Below, one piece after another: positions 1 through 9,800 of a stretch of 56,552 bases of DNA. The stretch lies in contig NZ_WBKM01000193.1 in NCBI RefSeq assembly GCF_015714725.1, positions 1-56,552 of the forward strand, in the 5' to 3' direction. Origin of the DNA: Nostoc sp. WHI. Its GTDB lineage: Bacteria; Cyanobacteriota; Cyanobacteriia; Cyanobacteriales; Nostocaceae. Positions within the stretch are counted from its first letter, which is position 1. Each line of letters opens with the position of its first letter. The notes beneath the pieces were generated by a model that was not told the DNA's origin, searched no databases, and was given only the letters and a program-made list of their open reading frames with translations. The translations under genes and the position numbers were made by a program.

Positions 1-244
1 CTCAGAACTCCGTTAACGAGTCTTTGATACTCATTCATCCACCTCAGAACTCCGTTAACGAGTCTTTGATATTCATTCATCCATCTCAGAACTCCGTTAA
101 CGAGTCTTTGATACTCGTTCATCCACCTCAGAACTCCGTTAACGAGTCTTTGATACTCGTTCATCCACCTTTAATACTCGTTCATCCACCTTTAATACTC
201 GTTCATCCACCTCAGAACTCCATTAACGAGTCTTTGATACTCGT
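1..244. repeat. 42-bp tandem repeat array with internal hairpin
   Basis: Direct tandem copies of a 42-bp unit starting CTCAGAACTCCGTTAACGAG and ending in TTCATCCAC. The first units carry ACTCATT or TTCATT variants; later ones carry ACTCGTT. Two shortened 21-bp units (CTTTAATACTCGTTCATCCAC) lie near 169-210 before a final partial copy. Each unit holds the inverted repeat AACGAGT-N7-ACTCGTT, so every copy could form a small hairpin. Unit lengths are multiples of three, which keeps a 114-codon frame open (24-368), but I read that frame as a by-product of the repeat. The array is cut by the window start, so its full copy number is unknown. Confidence 0.9.
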
Positions 245-581
245 GAACAAGCATAAAAACTCTCCTCCCCTGTCTTTATTAAAAAGATGGCACTTTCACA
301 AGCTTATTTTCGTGTGGATTTGCGAAAAATTAATGCTCCTGCTAGCCTCATCACCTACAAAACTGTAGCGGCTTCCCGTCCTTATGTCAGGTGGGCGATC
401 GCTGACTAACACCATCAGGTTTAGTTTGTGACACCTCAATTAGGATAATATTTCCACCAAATTGCTGATTGACAAATTCTCTACTATCTTTGCCTGTCAC
501 AAATGCTTCTCTAGGTACTCATCACTCGGTTGCAAAACTTATTAAAATCAAACAAGAGCAATATGTTGATAAATTTAATTA
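245..581. other. Intergenic DNA between repeat array and uvsE
   Basis: No convincing complete gene here. It contains one HIP1 site near 394-401 and, on the minus strand, a short protein-like open stretch (listed separately). No clear Shine-Dalgarno sequence or promoter for the downstream gene stands out. Confidence 0.5.
387..518 (-). pseudogene. Possible C-terminal gene fragment, about 43 codons
   Basis: On the minus strand an open stretch runs from a GTA codon just after an in-frame TGA to a stop at 387-389. It encodes a protein-like sequence including VPREAFVTGKDSREFV and GGNIILIEVS. There is no ATG start or ribosome-binding site, and the upstream frame is closed. The composition looks like the tail of a decayed protein, but I do not recognise the family. 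It may be a chance open frame. Confidence 0.25.
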
Positions 582-1538
582 ATGACCGCAATCGAGTTCG
601 ACAATTTACCTAATACACAGCAACAGCAAAAAAGCACTCCACCGCACTTAGGGCTAGTTTGCATCACCCATGATAAACAAGTGCGCTTTCGGACGATGAC
701 GCGCACACGCTACTTAAAACTTACTCTTGAAGAACGTGAAAGCGCTCTCAGAGAACTTTATCTGCATAACTTATACCGTTTGCATGACGCTCTATCCTTT
801 TGTCAGCAGAACAACATTAGGCTGTATCGGATGTCTTCTGCTTTGTTTCCCCTAAGTGATATAGAAGACGAAATCGGCGCAAATCTCTTAGAGGAAATGA
901 GCGATAAACTAGCCAAAATTGGGGAACGTGCAGAAGCATTAAATATCAGAATGGTGCTGCACCCAGATCAATTTGTCGTGCTGAGTTCTGATTCCCCGGA
1001 AGTGGTGAAAACAAGTATCAAAATTCTCGAACGACACGCCCGCACCCTTGACTTATTAGGCTTACCCCAATCGCCTTGGTCATTAATGAACGTTCATGGT
1101 GGCAAATCTCAACGAACTGAGCAACTGGTAAAGGTAATCTTAGAATTACCAGAAGCAATTAAAAGTCGCTTGACTTTAGAAAATGATGAATACGCTTATA
1201 GTGCCAGTGAAATTTTAGCAGTGTGTCAGCAGGCAGGAATACCCTTGGTGTTCGATGCTCACCACCATATTTGTCACGAAAATCTAGACAGCTACGATCA
1301 TCCGGGTGTAGCATCTATGTTGTATGCAGCACGAGAAACTTGGGCAAATCCAGATTGGCAATTAGTGCATATTTCCAATGGTGAAGAAGCTTTCAATGAC
1401 AGAAAGCATAGCGATATGATTACAGCTATGCCCAGCGTTTACCACGAAGTACCTTGGATAGAAGTCGAAGCCAAACACAAGGAAGTAGCGATCGCCGATT
1501 TGCGTTCTTGGTGGCTAATGGAGAATAATCACAAATAA
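582..1538 (+). CDS. uvsE: UV damage endonuclease UvsE/UvdE
   Basis: A 318-residue protein matching the UvsE/UVDE family. These enzymes nick DNA immediately 5' of UV photoproducts and start an alternative excision repair route; they are metal-dependent TIM-barrel enzymes in the cytoplasm. Candidate metal ligands are at the expected places: His127 (HPDQF), His172 (NVHGGK), Glu200 (LTLENDE), Asp225 and His227/228 (VFDAHHH), His263 (LVHISNG) and Glu296 with nearby lysines (VEAKHKE). The length fits the family. The ATG at 582 has no strong Shine-Dalgarno sequence but gives the full N-terminus with the LGLVCIT strand. It lies 39 bp upstream of the Hsp70 gene on the same strand, so co-transcription is possible. 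It is unrelated to the biosynthetic cluster. Confidence 0.9.
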   Translation: MTAIEFDNLPNTQQQQKSTPPHLGLVCITHDKQVRFRTMTRTRYLKLTLEERESALRELYLHNLYRLHDALSFCQQNNIRLYRMSSALFPLSDIEDEIGANLLEEMSDKLAKIGERAEALNIRMVLHPDQFVVLSSDSPEVVKTSIKILERHARTLDLLGLPQSPWSLMNVHGGKSQRTEQLVKVILELPEAIKSRLTLENDEYAYSASEILAVCQQAGIPLVFDAHHHICHENLDSYDHPGVASMLYAARETWANPDWQLVHISNGEEAFNDRKHSDMITAMPSVYHEVPWIEVEAKHKEVAIADLRSWWLMENNHK

Positions 1539-1577
1539 AGTAGCTTTGGTGTCTTGGCGGGAGATAGTAAATAAAAT

Positions 1578-3176
1578 ATGGCGATCGCAATCGATTTTGG
1601 TACTAGCAACACAGTCATTGCTCGTTGGAACCCTGTAACCCAGCAGCCAGAAACCTTGAATTTACCAGGTTTATCAATTAAACAAAGTCTCAATCCGCCA
1701 CTGATTCCTAGTTTGGTTTATGTTGAAGACGCAAAACAAGGTAAAGTTTTAGTAGGTCAACAAGTACGCGATCGCGGTCTTGACCTTAAAGGCGAAACGC
1801 GATTTTTCCGCAGCTTCAAGCGAGGTATCGGTGCAGATATCCAAGGTTTCTTACCCGAATTAGATGGGCAAATTGTCACCTTTGAACAAGTAGGGCAATG
1901 GTTCCTCACCCAGGTAATTGAGCAACTAGCACCTTTGCAAGGTGGGTTAGATTCTCTGGTGTTAACCGTACCTGTAGATAGTTTTGAAGCTTATCGTCAC
2001 TGGTTAGGAAAAGTTTGTCAAGCCCTCCCCGTCGAACAAGTGCGAATGCTGGATGAACCCACAGCCGCCGCCTTGGGTTATGGCTTGGCAGATCAAGAAA
2101 TTCTCTTAGTAATTGACTTTGGTGGCGGTACTTTGGATTTGTCCCTTGTGCGGTTAGATCAAGGTGTGCAAGCAACCACAAAGCCATTAGGATTTCTCCT
2201 CAAATGGGGTAATAAGTCATTAGCTGAAGATTCAAAACAAAAAGTCAAAACTGCCCGTGTCCTGGCGAAAGCTGGGCAAAATTTGGGCGGTACTGATATT
2301 GATAATTGGTTAGTAGATTACTTTGCGAAAAATCAAGGGCTGGCGGTAAGTCCCTTGACAACAAGATTGGCAGAACGGGTGAAAATTCAGCTATCAACCC
2401 AGAACCAAGCTAGTGAAGTTTACTTTGACGATGAGACATTTGAAAGCTACGAACTGGAAATAAACCGCGACACTTTTGAAAATGTCCTCAAAGAACACGC
2501 ATTTTTTGAGTTGCTGGATCAGTCGATGACGACACTGTTGCAGCAAGCAAAACGCCAAGGAATAGAACTTGCAGATATTAATGCAGTTTTGTTAGTTGGT
2601 GGTACAGTGCAATTGCCAGCAGTGCAAACATGGATCAAACAGTATTTTGAGCCAGAAAAAATCCGTTGCGAACGTCCCTTTGAAGCGATCGCTCAAGGTG
2701 CATTACAGTTAGCACAAGGCGTACAAATTAAAGACTTTCTCTACCATAGTTATGGTATCCGCTACTGGGATCGCCGCAATCAGCGCCACAAATGGCATTC
2801 TCTGATTAAAGCTGGACAGGCATACCCCATGAGTCAGCCAGTGGAATTAGTCTTAGGCGCTTCTATGGAAAATCAGCCCAGCATTGAATTAATTATGGGA
2901 GAATTGGGAGCAGATACAGGCAATACCGAAGTTTATTTTGATGGCGATCGCTTAATTACTCGCCGTCTTGACGGTAGTGAAACCAACGTCAAACCCCTCA
3001 ATGATCAAGAAGGCGCGAGAACAATTGCTCAACTGACACCAACCGGATATCCTGGAAGCGATCGGATCAAAATCCTCTTTCAAGTTGATGAACAACGCTT
3101 TTTGCGAATTACCGTTGAAGACTTGTTAACAAATAATACACTTTTGGAAAATCAACTTGTGGCACAATTGAGCTAG
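1578..3176 (+). CDS. Hsp70-family actin-like ATPase (DnaK-like)
   Basis: A 532-residue protein of the Hsp70/actin-like ATPase superfamily. Visible motifs: phosphate-1 IDFGTSNT at residues 5-12, phosphate-2 VIDFGGGTLDLSL near 178-190, and the adenosine motif LLVGGTVQLPAV near 338. DEPTAAALGYG precedes phosphate-2, as in DnaK. The region after the nucleotide-binding domain (about 400-532) is short and does not show the full DnaK substrate-binding domain and lid, so this is a cyanobacterial Hsp70 paralogue, not canonical DnaK. The client is unknown. It starts with ATG overlapping a GCGATCGC site and has only a weak upstream GGGAG. It is probably co-oriented with uvsE in a short operon. Confidence 0.85.
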   Translation: MAIAIDFGTSNTVIARWNPVTQQPETLNLPGLSIKQSLNPPLIPSLVYVEDAKQGKVLVGQQVRDRGLDLKGETRFFRSFKRGIGADIQGFLPELDGQIVTFEQVGQWFLTQVIEQLAPLQGGLDSLVLTVPVDSFEAYRHWLGKVCQALPVEQVRMLDEPTAAALGYGLADQEILLVIDFGGGTLDLSLVRLDQGVQATTKPLGFLLKWGNKSLAEDSKQKVKTARVLAKAGQNLGGTDIDNWLVDYFAKNQGLAVSPLTTRLAERVKIQLSTQNQASEVYFDDETFESYELEINRDTFENVLKEHAFFELLDQSMTTLLQQAKRQGIELADINAVLLVGGTVQLPAVQTWIKQYFEPEKIRCERPFEAIAQGALQLAQGVQIKDFLYHSYGIRYWDRRNQRHKWHSLIKAGQAYPMSQPVELVLGASMENQPSIELIMGELGADTGNTEVYFDGDRLITRRLDGSETNVKPLNDQEGARTIAQLTPTGYPGSDRIKILFQVDEQRFLRITVEDLLTNNTLLENQLVAQLS

Positions 3177-3244
3177 ATATAGCCAAATACTTTTCAAACA
3201 TCCTCTTAGGTATTGTTAATATCTCTCGTATTTAGCCAGGTACT

Positions 3245-3328
3245 ATGCAAAAATTACCAGAATGCGAACGTTGCCTGTTTTGCATCCATGACCCAAAGAT
3301 TGAACTTTTTCTGGAGAAATATCAATGA
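3245..3328 (+). CDS. Possible 27-residue Cys-rich small ORF overlapping the next gene
   Basis: ATG at 3245 opens a 27-codon frame beginning MQKLPECERCLFCIHDPKIE. It ends in TGA at 3326-3328, overlapping the next gene's ATG in an ATGA junction. It has a CxxCxxC-like cysteine pattern (CERCLFC). The Shine-Dalgarno GGAG of the downstream gene lies inside its last codons, an arrangement typical of translational coupling. The start of the peptide resembles a Cys-containing N-terminus I associate with cyanobacterial hypothetical proteins, but I cannot name the family. It could be a truncated gene, a leader peptide or chance. Confidence 0.3.
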   Translation: MQKLPECERCLFCIHDPKIELFLEKYQ

Positions 3329-3831
3329 CCATTTCAATGTATCAAGCTTCAATACCTGTGTCTATTCGGACTCTGAATAACCTTCTAAGTATTCTTGAAA
3401 AAGGTGCTAAATATGCAGAAACAAAAAAAATAGATCCTTCTGTATTGATCAATAGTCGTTTATCCCCCGATATGTTTCCCTTATCAAGACAAGTACAAAT
3501 TGCCTCTGACGTGGCAAAATTAGGTGCCGCCCGACTAGCAGGGATAGAAGCACCCAAGTTTGAGGACATTGAAACTACATTCACCCAACTTACTGACCGC
3601 ATTCAGAAAACTATCTCTTATTTAGAAACATTTAAACCTGAACAAATTGACGGTTCAGAGGAGAGAACAGTTACCTTACAGATGCCTAACAACACTCTAT
3701 CTTTTCAAGGAATGTCATATCTCCTCTATTTTGTTTTACCAAACCTTTATTTCCATGTCACAACAGCATATGACATTCTGAGGCACTGCGGTGTAGAAGT
3801 TGGCAAACAAGACTTCCTTGGTAAGGCTTAA
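3325..3831 (+). CDS. DUF1993-like domain protein
   Basis: A 168-residue, mostly helical protein whose overall pattern matches the DUF1993 family. These are soluble proteins of unknown biochemical role, distantly similar to DinB-like four-helix bundles. Supporting stretches are the N-terminal MYQASIPVSIRTLNNLL, LINSRLSPDMFPL, QIASDVAKLGAARLAG, and the C-terminal FHVTTAYDILRHCGVEVGKQDFLG. The ATG at 3325 is preceded by GGAG with 8-nt spacing and overlaps the small upstream ORF. It converges with mcyH on the other strand, and the hairpin array lies between them. No catalytic role can be read from the sequence. Confidence 0.75.
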   Translation: MTISMYQASIPVSIRTLNNLLSILEKGAKYAETKKIDPSVLINSRLSPDMFPLSRQVQIASDVAKLGAARLAGIEAPKFEDIETTFTQLTDRIQKTISYLETFKPEQIDGSEERTVTLQMPNNTLSFQGMSYLLYFVLPNLYFHVTTAYDILRHCGVEVGKQDFLGKA

Positions 3832-3940
3832 TATGGCTTTAAGCTGTTGCGCCTTTAATTTGCATTAATATTTTTTCAATATGATTGTCGGGTGGGCATC
3901 TTGCCATTGGTGTCAACTTAAGCGCAAACCCGTTTAAAAC

Positions 3941-4045
3941 CTCGTTTCTAGCCTCTGGCTAGAAATGCAAATCAAAAGCGGCTCTGCCGCAAGTCTTGAG
4001 GCGGAGCCTCTCGGAATACATTCCCAGTCGGAGACTGGGAACGAG
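3941..4045. repeat. Array of four 3-nt-loop hairpins bounded by CTCGTT/AACGAG
   Basis: Four consecutive near-perfect hairpins each have a TCT or GGA loop: TTCTAGCC-TCT-GGCTAGAA (3946-3964), GCGGC-TCT-GCCGC (3978-3990), GAGGC-GGA-GCCTC (3998-4010) and TTCCCAGTC-GGA-GACTGGGAA (4021-4041). CTCGTT and AACGAG at the outer ends are inverted copies of each other. The whole resembles the abundant palindromic intergenic repeats of Nostocales. It lies between convergent genes (DUF1993-like and mcyH) and could serve as a bidirectional transcription stop, though no T-run follows. A second copy of this architecture lies at 56401-56510. The rest of 3832-4137 holds nothing else I can support. Confidence 0.85.
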
Positions 4046-4137
4046 ACAATCTCTAAAAGCTTTGTCTGGACTGGTTTTTACGTTAAGTTTACACTCGTGG
4101 CATGTTGCCCGCCCTGATAATGCAAGTTGTATGAGGG

Positions 4138-5925
4138 TTAAGTGACAATTGAGTTTGATTTTTGGATTTTATAATCCTGCACGGTCACAAGTTGCCAACT
4201 AGAATCTTGTGAGAGTTCCAAAACCCATTGATGATAATTAAACAGACTCTCTCGATGTCCAACACTGATAAATGTTGTTTTAGTTTCTTGTAACTGTTGA
4301 TATAAATTTCCTTCATTTTTCAAATCTAAAGCACTCGTTGCTTCATCTAATATAGTGAAACTAGGACGAGTAACTAATAATCGTGCGAAAGCAAGACGCT
4401 GTTGTTCTCCCAATGATAATATGTTCTCCCAAGGAACTTCTGTATCAAAACTATCAACTCGACTTAACAAGTTTTGCAGGTTAACTTGTTGCAAAACATC
4501 TTTAAGTTCTGCATCGGTCATTTGACGATTTGTATTAGGATATATTAACTGTTCACGCAAAGTTCCCAAGATGATATAAGGACGTTGGGGCAGAAATAAA
4601 ACTTCTTCTAAAGGAGGTCGCACTAGACGGCCAGATCCGGCATTCCACAAACCAGCGATCGCTCTTAACAAAGAACTTTTTCCTCGTCCACTAGGCCCAA
4701 CAATCAATAAACCTTCTCCTGGTTGAACAGACAATGATAAGTCTTCGACAATTACCTGCTCATAATTGGGTGTTTGTAGGGTAACATCCTCAAAAGCTAG
4801 ACGGTTTTCTTCTATAGTTTTAATCGTACTTACGCTCTCTGGTTGTTTGGTAACAGCTTCTAAAGCATCCGAAAACTCAGCTAAACGCTCAACGTAACTC
4901 GAAAATCGTCCAGAAGTCCCAAATTCATCTATTAATGTTGCGACACCATTAGCAAACATACTGCAAGCGATAACTGCTTGGTTAACTTGTCCGAAATCAA
5001 TTTCACCTTGAATATACGCAGGTACGAAGATTAAAAACGGAAATATTTGGATAACAGATCGATATCCTCTATTAAAAATATCTTTATTTCTCTCCCAATC
5101 AATCTTGCTTGTAGAAGTTTTTAGGACATTATCAAATCGGCGCTGAATTATATTTAATTCTTTGTTTTCTCCCTGAAAAAACGCTATCGATTCAGCATGA
5201 TTCCGAACATGAGTCAGGCTATAAGTGTAATCGGCTTTAAATTCAAGTTCATCGTGAGTAATTTTATCTAATTCTTGACTTAAGTAAACAGCAATCAAAT
5301 TACCTATGATCGTATAAGTCAGCAGAATAGCCACGGCTAGTTGGGAAATTGACCAAAGAATTACTAAAAAAGTCGTCATTTCCAGGATTTTTTCTAACAA
5401 AGTAGCTGAAAAATTGAGAGCAGTCCTGGCAATAGGTTCGATTTCTTGAGATAGACGTTGATCTGGATTATCAACATCGGAGCTAAAATTAATTTTATAA
5501 TAAGCTCGATTACTTAAATATTTTTCTAAAATTTGATTATTCAGCCATTGATACCAATCAAGGGCGATTTTTTTTCTGACAAATTTAGAAAATCCTGTCA
5601 AGAGCGTGATCGAGAGCAGTCCAACACCGTAGATTGATAATATCCTGAAAAACTTAGAAAGGTCTTTATCTTGAACAATGACATCGATTAAATAGCGATC
5701 AACAAAGCTATTAAGGGCAGTTACGCCTACAAGCCCGATGATTAATAAGATCAGAAGAACCAGCATCCCCCATGAGCGAATCACGTCTGAGAATGGTCTT
5801 CCCTTTGGATCTGTTGGATACCAATAAGGTAGAGTGAGCGTTCGGAGATTATCCCAAAATCGAGTCAAATTTGAAGCAGCAGGAGTATTTGTTAAAGGGC
5901 GATCGCGAACAACTTGAGTTTGCAT
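4138..5925 (-). CDS. mcyH: ABC transporter, fused permease-ATPase (McyH-like exporter)
   Basis: A half-transporter of about 595 residues with an N-terminal membrane domain fused to an ATPase. The membrane domain is of the SbmA/BacA/YddA (ABC_membrane_2) type; transmembrane stretches include the Leu/Ile-rich run near residues 55-75. The ATPase has Walker A GPSGRGKSSLL (near 4685), signature LSLGEQQRLAFAR (near 4400) and Walker B FTILDEATSALDL (near 4340). McyH of microcystin clusters belongs to this type and is thought to export the toxin or localise synthesis; the role here is inferred from family and position. The frame extends to a TTG at 5931, but the ATG at 5925 is the likelier start. It is the last gene of the leftward operon, 101 bp after mcyF. 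Confidence 0.85.
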   Translation of the reverse strand: MQTQVVRDRPLTNTPAASNLTRFWDNLRTLTLPYWYPTDPKGRPFSDVIRSWGMLVLLILLIIGLVGVTALNSFVDRYLIDVIVQDKDLSKFFRILSIYGVGLLSITLLTGFSKFVRKKIALDWYQWLNNQILEKYLSNRAYYKINFSSDVDNPDQRLSQEIEPIARTALNFSATLLEKILEMTTFLVILWSISQLAVAILLTYTIIGNLIAVYLSQELDKITHDELEFKADYTYSLTHVRNHAESIAFFQGENKELNIIQRRFDNVLKTSTSKIDWERNKDIFNRGYRSVIQIFPFLIFVPAYIQGEIDFGQVNQAVIACSMFANGVATLIDEFGTSGRFSSYVERLAEFSDALEAVTKQPESVSTIKTIEENRLAFEDVTLQTPNYEQVIVEDLSLSVQPGEGLLIVGPSGRGKSSLLRAIAGLWNAGSGRLVRPPLEEVLFLPQRPYIILGTLREQLIYPNTNRQMTDAELKDVLQQVNLQNLLSRVDSFDTEVPWENILSLGEQQRLAFARLLVTRPSFTILDEATSALDLKNEGNLYQQLQETKTTFISVGHRESLFNYHQWVLELSQDSSWQLVTVQDYKIQKSNSIVT

Positions 5926-6026
5926 ATTCAATCACTATAGTAGTAGTAACCTGATAATTTTTAGGATTCACTGTGGTAATTTAGGGGAAACTAGCTGTCA
6001 TCCAATTTCTCCTAGATTCAATTATT

Positions 6027-6806
6027 TCATACAAAAGAGTTTATGGGCGATGGATAGAATTGTTTAGGTAGTTTTATATTTTCTAGGAGCAAACTAGAAT
6101 TAGATGTGGTTTGCTCCAATAGCTGAAAAAAGTTTTGGGCGATAGTAGTCAAAGGATCGATCGCTTTTATGGAATCAATTTTATTTAGCTTTAGAGATTT
6201 CGTAAAAAGATGGAATTCTGTACAACCAGAAATATACGAACGAGTATTATATTTATGTAACAATTCTTGGATATCTACAAGAATTGTGAGTGGGTCTTGT
6301 CCTCTTTTCAGCACTCTATAGATCATCTCATGAATTAGGTGTTGGTCTTTTTCTGATAGAGAAATAATCCGATCGGCAGCAGAACAACCGTCGTGAAATA
6401 ATTTTTTGTGGTAAGTGCCTGTACTTGCCAACAAAAGGGCTGGTTCATCATGTTCTTGAAGTTCTTGATCGACAATTTTAATTAAGGAAATTACTTTATT
6501 AGTAAGATGTTCTGGAATATGAGGTAGAGCATAATGAGATGTACAACACCCAATCACTATCCGGTCAACAAATTTACTCATATTTTCCAAATGCAGCTGA
6601 ATAAAATCAATAAACTCTTGCTCATTGCCACTTTCAATTGAACTCGTGCGATCGGGTGCAGAAGGAAGTGAAAAAACAATGACATTAGGCGCTTCTTGTT
6701 CGTGATCAAGAAACTGATTATATTCGTAGATAGATTTGAGAAAATCGACTGTAACTACAGGCCCCATCCCGCCTAGAATTCCCAGTATTGGTGTTTTTTG
6801 ATTCAT
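6027..6806 (-). CDS. mcyF: Aspartate/glutamate racemase family protein (McyF-like)
   Basis: A 259-residue cofactor-independent amino acid racemase. GGMGP is at residues 12-16. Both catalytic cysteines are visible: Cys87 in CCTSH (usual form CNTAH) and Cys195 in SGCTE. The family interconverts L- and D-Asp or Glu by a two-base mechanism in the cytosol. In microcystin clusters McyF is the aspartate racemase; it explains D-acidic residues because neither McyE nor the second module of McyB carries an epimerase domain, and the same is true here. The ATG at 6806 has GGAG six bases upstream. It follows mcyE by 41 bp and is almost certainly co-transcribed. Preference for Asp over Glu is inferred from context. 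Confidence 0.88.
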   Translation of the reverse strand: MNQKTPILGILGGMGPVVTVDFLKSIYEYNQFLDHEQEAPNVIVFSLPSAPDRTSSIESGNEQEFIDFIQLHLENMSKFVDRIVIGCCTSHYALPHIPEHLTNKVISLIKIVDQELQEHDEPALLLASTGTYHKKLFHDGCSAADRIISLSEKDQHLIHEMIYRVLKRGQDPLTILVDIQELLHKYNTRSYISGCTEFHLFTKSLKLNKIDSIKAIDPLTTIAQNFFQLLEQTTSNSSLLLENIKLPKQFYPSPINSFV

Positions 6807-6847
6807 AAAAATTCTCCAATTTGGTTTCTATGCTGAATTATTTGGCT

Positions 6848-9800
6848 CTAAAAATTGAAATTTTCTGCAAAAATGTTGGTATCTTCTTTGTCAAAACTTT
6901 CTATGTTAAAAGACAGGTTTATTAATGCTGTGTCAGGAGATTCTACTATCTCTTTTATAATAACTTCTAATAACTTTAGGATCAATGAAATCCGTTCGCT
7001 TGCAAACATATCTGTATTGTAGATTAGCTTCAGATATAGTTCTGTTTCGTCAACAAAAGTGAATTCTATATCAAATTTGGCAGTAACAATTTCTTGCTGA
7101 ATAGGGTTAACAGTAATTCCATCTAGTGCTAGGTCTACATTTTGATTATTTTGCAGAACAACGACAGTATCAAATAGGGGATTCCGGCTAGGATCGCGCT
7201 GGAGATTCAAATCTGATACTAGTTTATCAAAGGGATATTCTTGGTTGTCATAAGCCTCTAGAGTTGTTGTTTTGACTTTAGCGAGTAAAGTTGTAAAACT
7301 ATCGTCTGCTGCGATTTGACTGCGTAAAACTAAAGTATTAACATAAAAACCTATTTGTTCTTCTAAATCGGGATGATTGCGTCCGGCTATGGGAGAGCCT
7401 ACTGTAATTTCATTTTGTTCAGTATATCGAAATAGAAAACTCTTGACTAAAGTCAGTAAACCCATAAACAAACTTGCTTCTTGAGTCTTGACTAATAACC
7501 TAAAACGCTTGATTAATTCTTGATTTGGGTTCCATATAACCGCAGAGCCTGGGAAACTTTGCAGCACTGGGCGCGGATAATCTAAAGGTAAGTTAAGACG
7601 TGTGGGAGCAGGAGTCAGTTTAGCCAGCCAGTAATCACGTTGTGCTTGTAGTTCAGATGTTTTTAATCGCTTTTCTTGCCAGGAAGTATAATCTTTATAA
7701 TGAATCCTTAAAGGTGTGGGCAATTCCACATTTTGTTGTTTGTAGGCATGATAAAACGTAAGAAAATCTTTAATTAAAACTCCTGCTGACCAACCATCTG
7801 AAATGATATGGTGCATATTAAATAAAACTATATAGCTCTGTTGACTTAGTTTGAGTAAGTTAACTTTAAGTAAAGTTCCTACTTCTAAATTAAAAGTAGT
7901 TTTGGCATTGTTTTTAACAGCTTCATCGATAACTTTTTCTTGTTCCTCTGACTCTATCAAGTCTATCTGCTTCACTCCAAAATTCATTTGCTCATGGACG
8001 ATTTGACGCGGTTCATTATCTATTAAGGTAAATGTAGTACGCAATATTTCGTGGCGTTTAATTAAATCTTGAAAGGCATTTTCAAAAGCCGCAATATTGA
8101 GATCACCGTTAAATTGATAAGCGCTCGGCATTCCATAGGTATTATGGTTATGATCAAGGAATTCTAAAGCCCACAAGCCGCGCTGCCCATGAGACATAGG
8201 ATAAGATTTTTGCTGAGTTATTGCTGGTATAGGTTCTTGAATATTGTATCGTGTTTTAGATACTAAAACTGCTAATCCATTGATTGTGGGAGTTCTAAAG
8301 AAGTCAGCCAATTTTACCAATACATTTAATTCTTTATGAACATAAGTTACCACTCTTGAAAGCAGCAGTGAGTGTCCACCAATTTCAAAGAAGTTATCAA
8401 AGATACCGATGGGGTGTTTAGTGAGAATTTTTTCCCAAATATTTACCAGATTGGACTCTAAATTATTGCGCGGGGCAGTGTAAGCTACCTGTGTTAATTT
8501 ACCTGTTTCCTGGATATCAGCAAGCGATCGCAAGTCAATTTTTCCATGTCTGGTAAGGGGAAATCGGTTTAAGAAGATAAAGGAAGTAGGAATCATGTAA
8601 ACTGGCAAAGAGTTAGATAGAAATTTTCTGATTTCGGAAATTTCTATATCTTTATCAGTTTGACAATAGGCAGATAATTGGGTTTGATTATCTACATTGA
8701 TCGATAATACAATCGCCCTGTCAATCTGAGGATGGCGACTGAGTTGGTATTCTATTTCTCCTGGATCTATGCGATAGCCATTCACCTTAACTTGATTATC
8801 TTTACGCCCAAGAAATTCAATCACACCTGGGGCAATTTGTTTACCTAAATCTCCAGTTCTAAAGAGAACTTTTCCCTCATTTATAAAGCTAGGTTTAAAC
8901 TTTTCTGCGGTGATTTCAGGGAGATTGTGATAACCAGCTGCTAATGCTACACCTTCTACGCAAATTTCACCTACTACATGAAGAGGCACGGTGTTATCGA
9001 ATTCATCAAGGACAAATAATCGATTGTTATGGAAAACTTGACCAAGAGGTACATCTATATTAAAGTTTTCGTCTATTGTATACTGAGCTACTCCGACACA
9101 AGTTTCTGTAGAACCGTAGACATTGCTGACGATATCAGCTTGGAAGCGTTTTCGTAAAGCGATCGCAGTTTCTCGATCTAATTTCTCTCCCCCTGAAGAG
9201 ATATATTTTAAGCTGGGGATAGTTTCTTCAGTGTCGAGTACACCCAATATCTCCCGATAAATAGATGGCGTTGTGTGCAGTGCATTAATTTGATTTTCCT
9301 GTAAAAAGGAAACTAAATCCCCTATATGCTTTACTTCATACATATACAAAGCAGCACCGATTGTTAGCGGGAGAAAAATATTCCGCAAAGATGGATCATG
9401 GGTAATAGGTGCGGTAAAGATATAGCGCCATTCAGGATGTTTATCTAAATCAAAGGTAAGTCGTAAACTCCGAATTACATTCAAAATAGAGATGTGACAA
9501 CCCATAACTCCTTTGGGGTTTCCTGTTGAGCCAGAAGTGTATAAAATATAGGCAATTTGGCTAGAGTCTGGTTTTATTTGAGGTTCAGTAGTATCGAATT
9601 CTGCCAGAACATCATCGATTTTATCCAAGCAAATTGCTTCTATATCTTGAGGTAATTGGGAGACAAAATTACTCTCTGTGAGACACACCTGAGAGGCACT
9701 ATCTTTTAAGATGAAATCGATGCGGCTACTAGGATATTCTGAGTCTATCGGAACATAGGTAGCTCCAGTTTTAAAAGTAGCTAGAATGCCAATAATTAAG

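Noticed and set aside
24..368. 114-codon ORF over the tandem repeat
   Set aside because: Its sequence is just the translated 42-bp repeat and it continues into unrelated DNA; no start signal.
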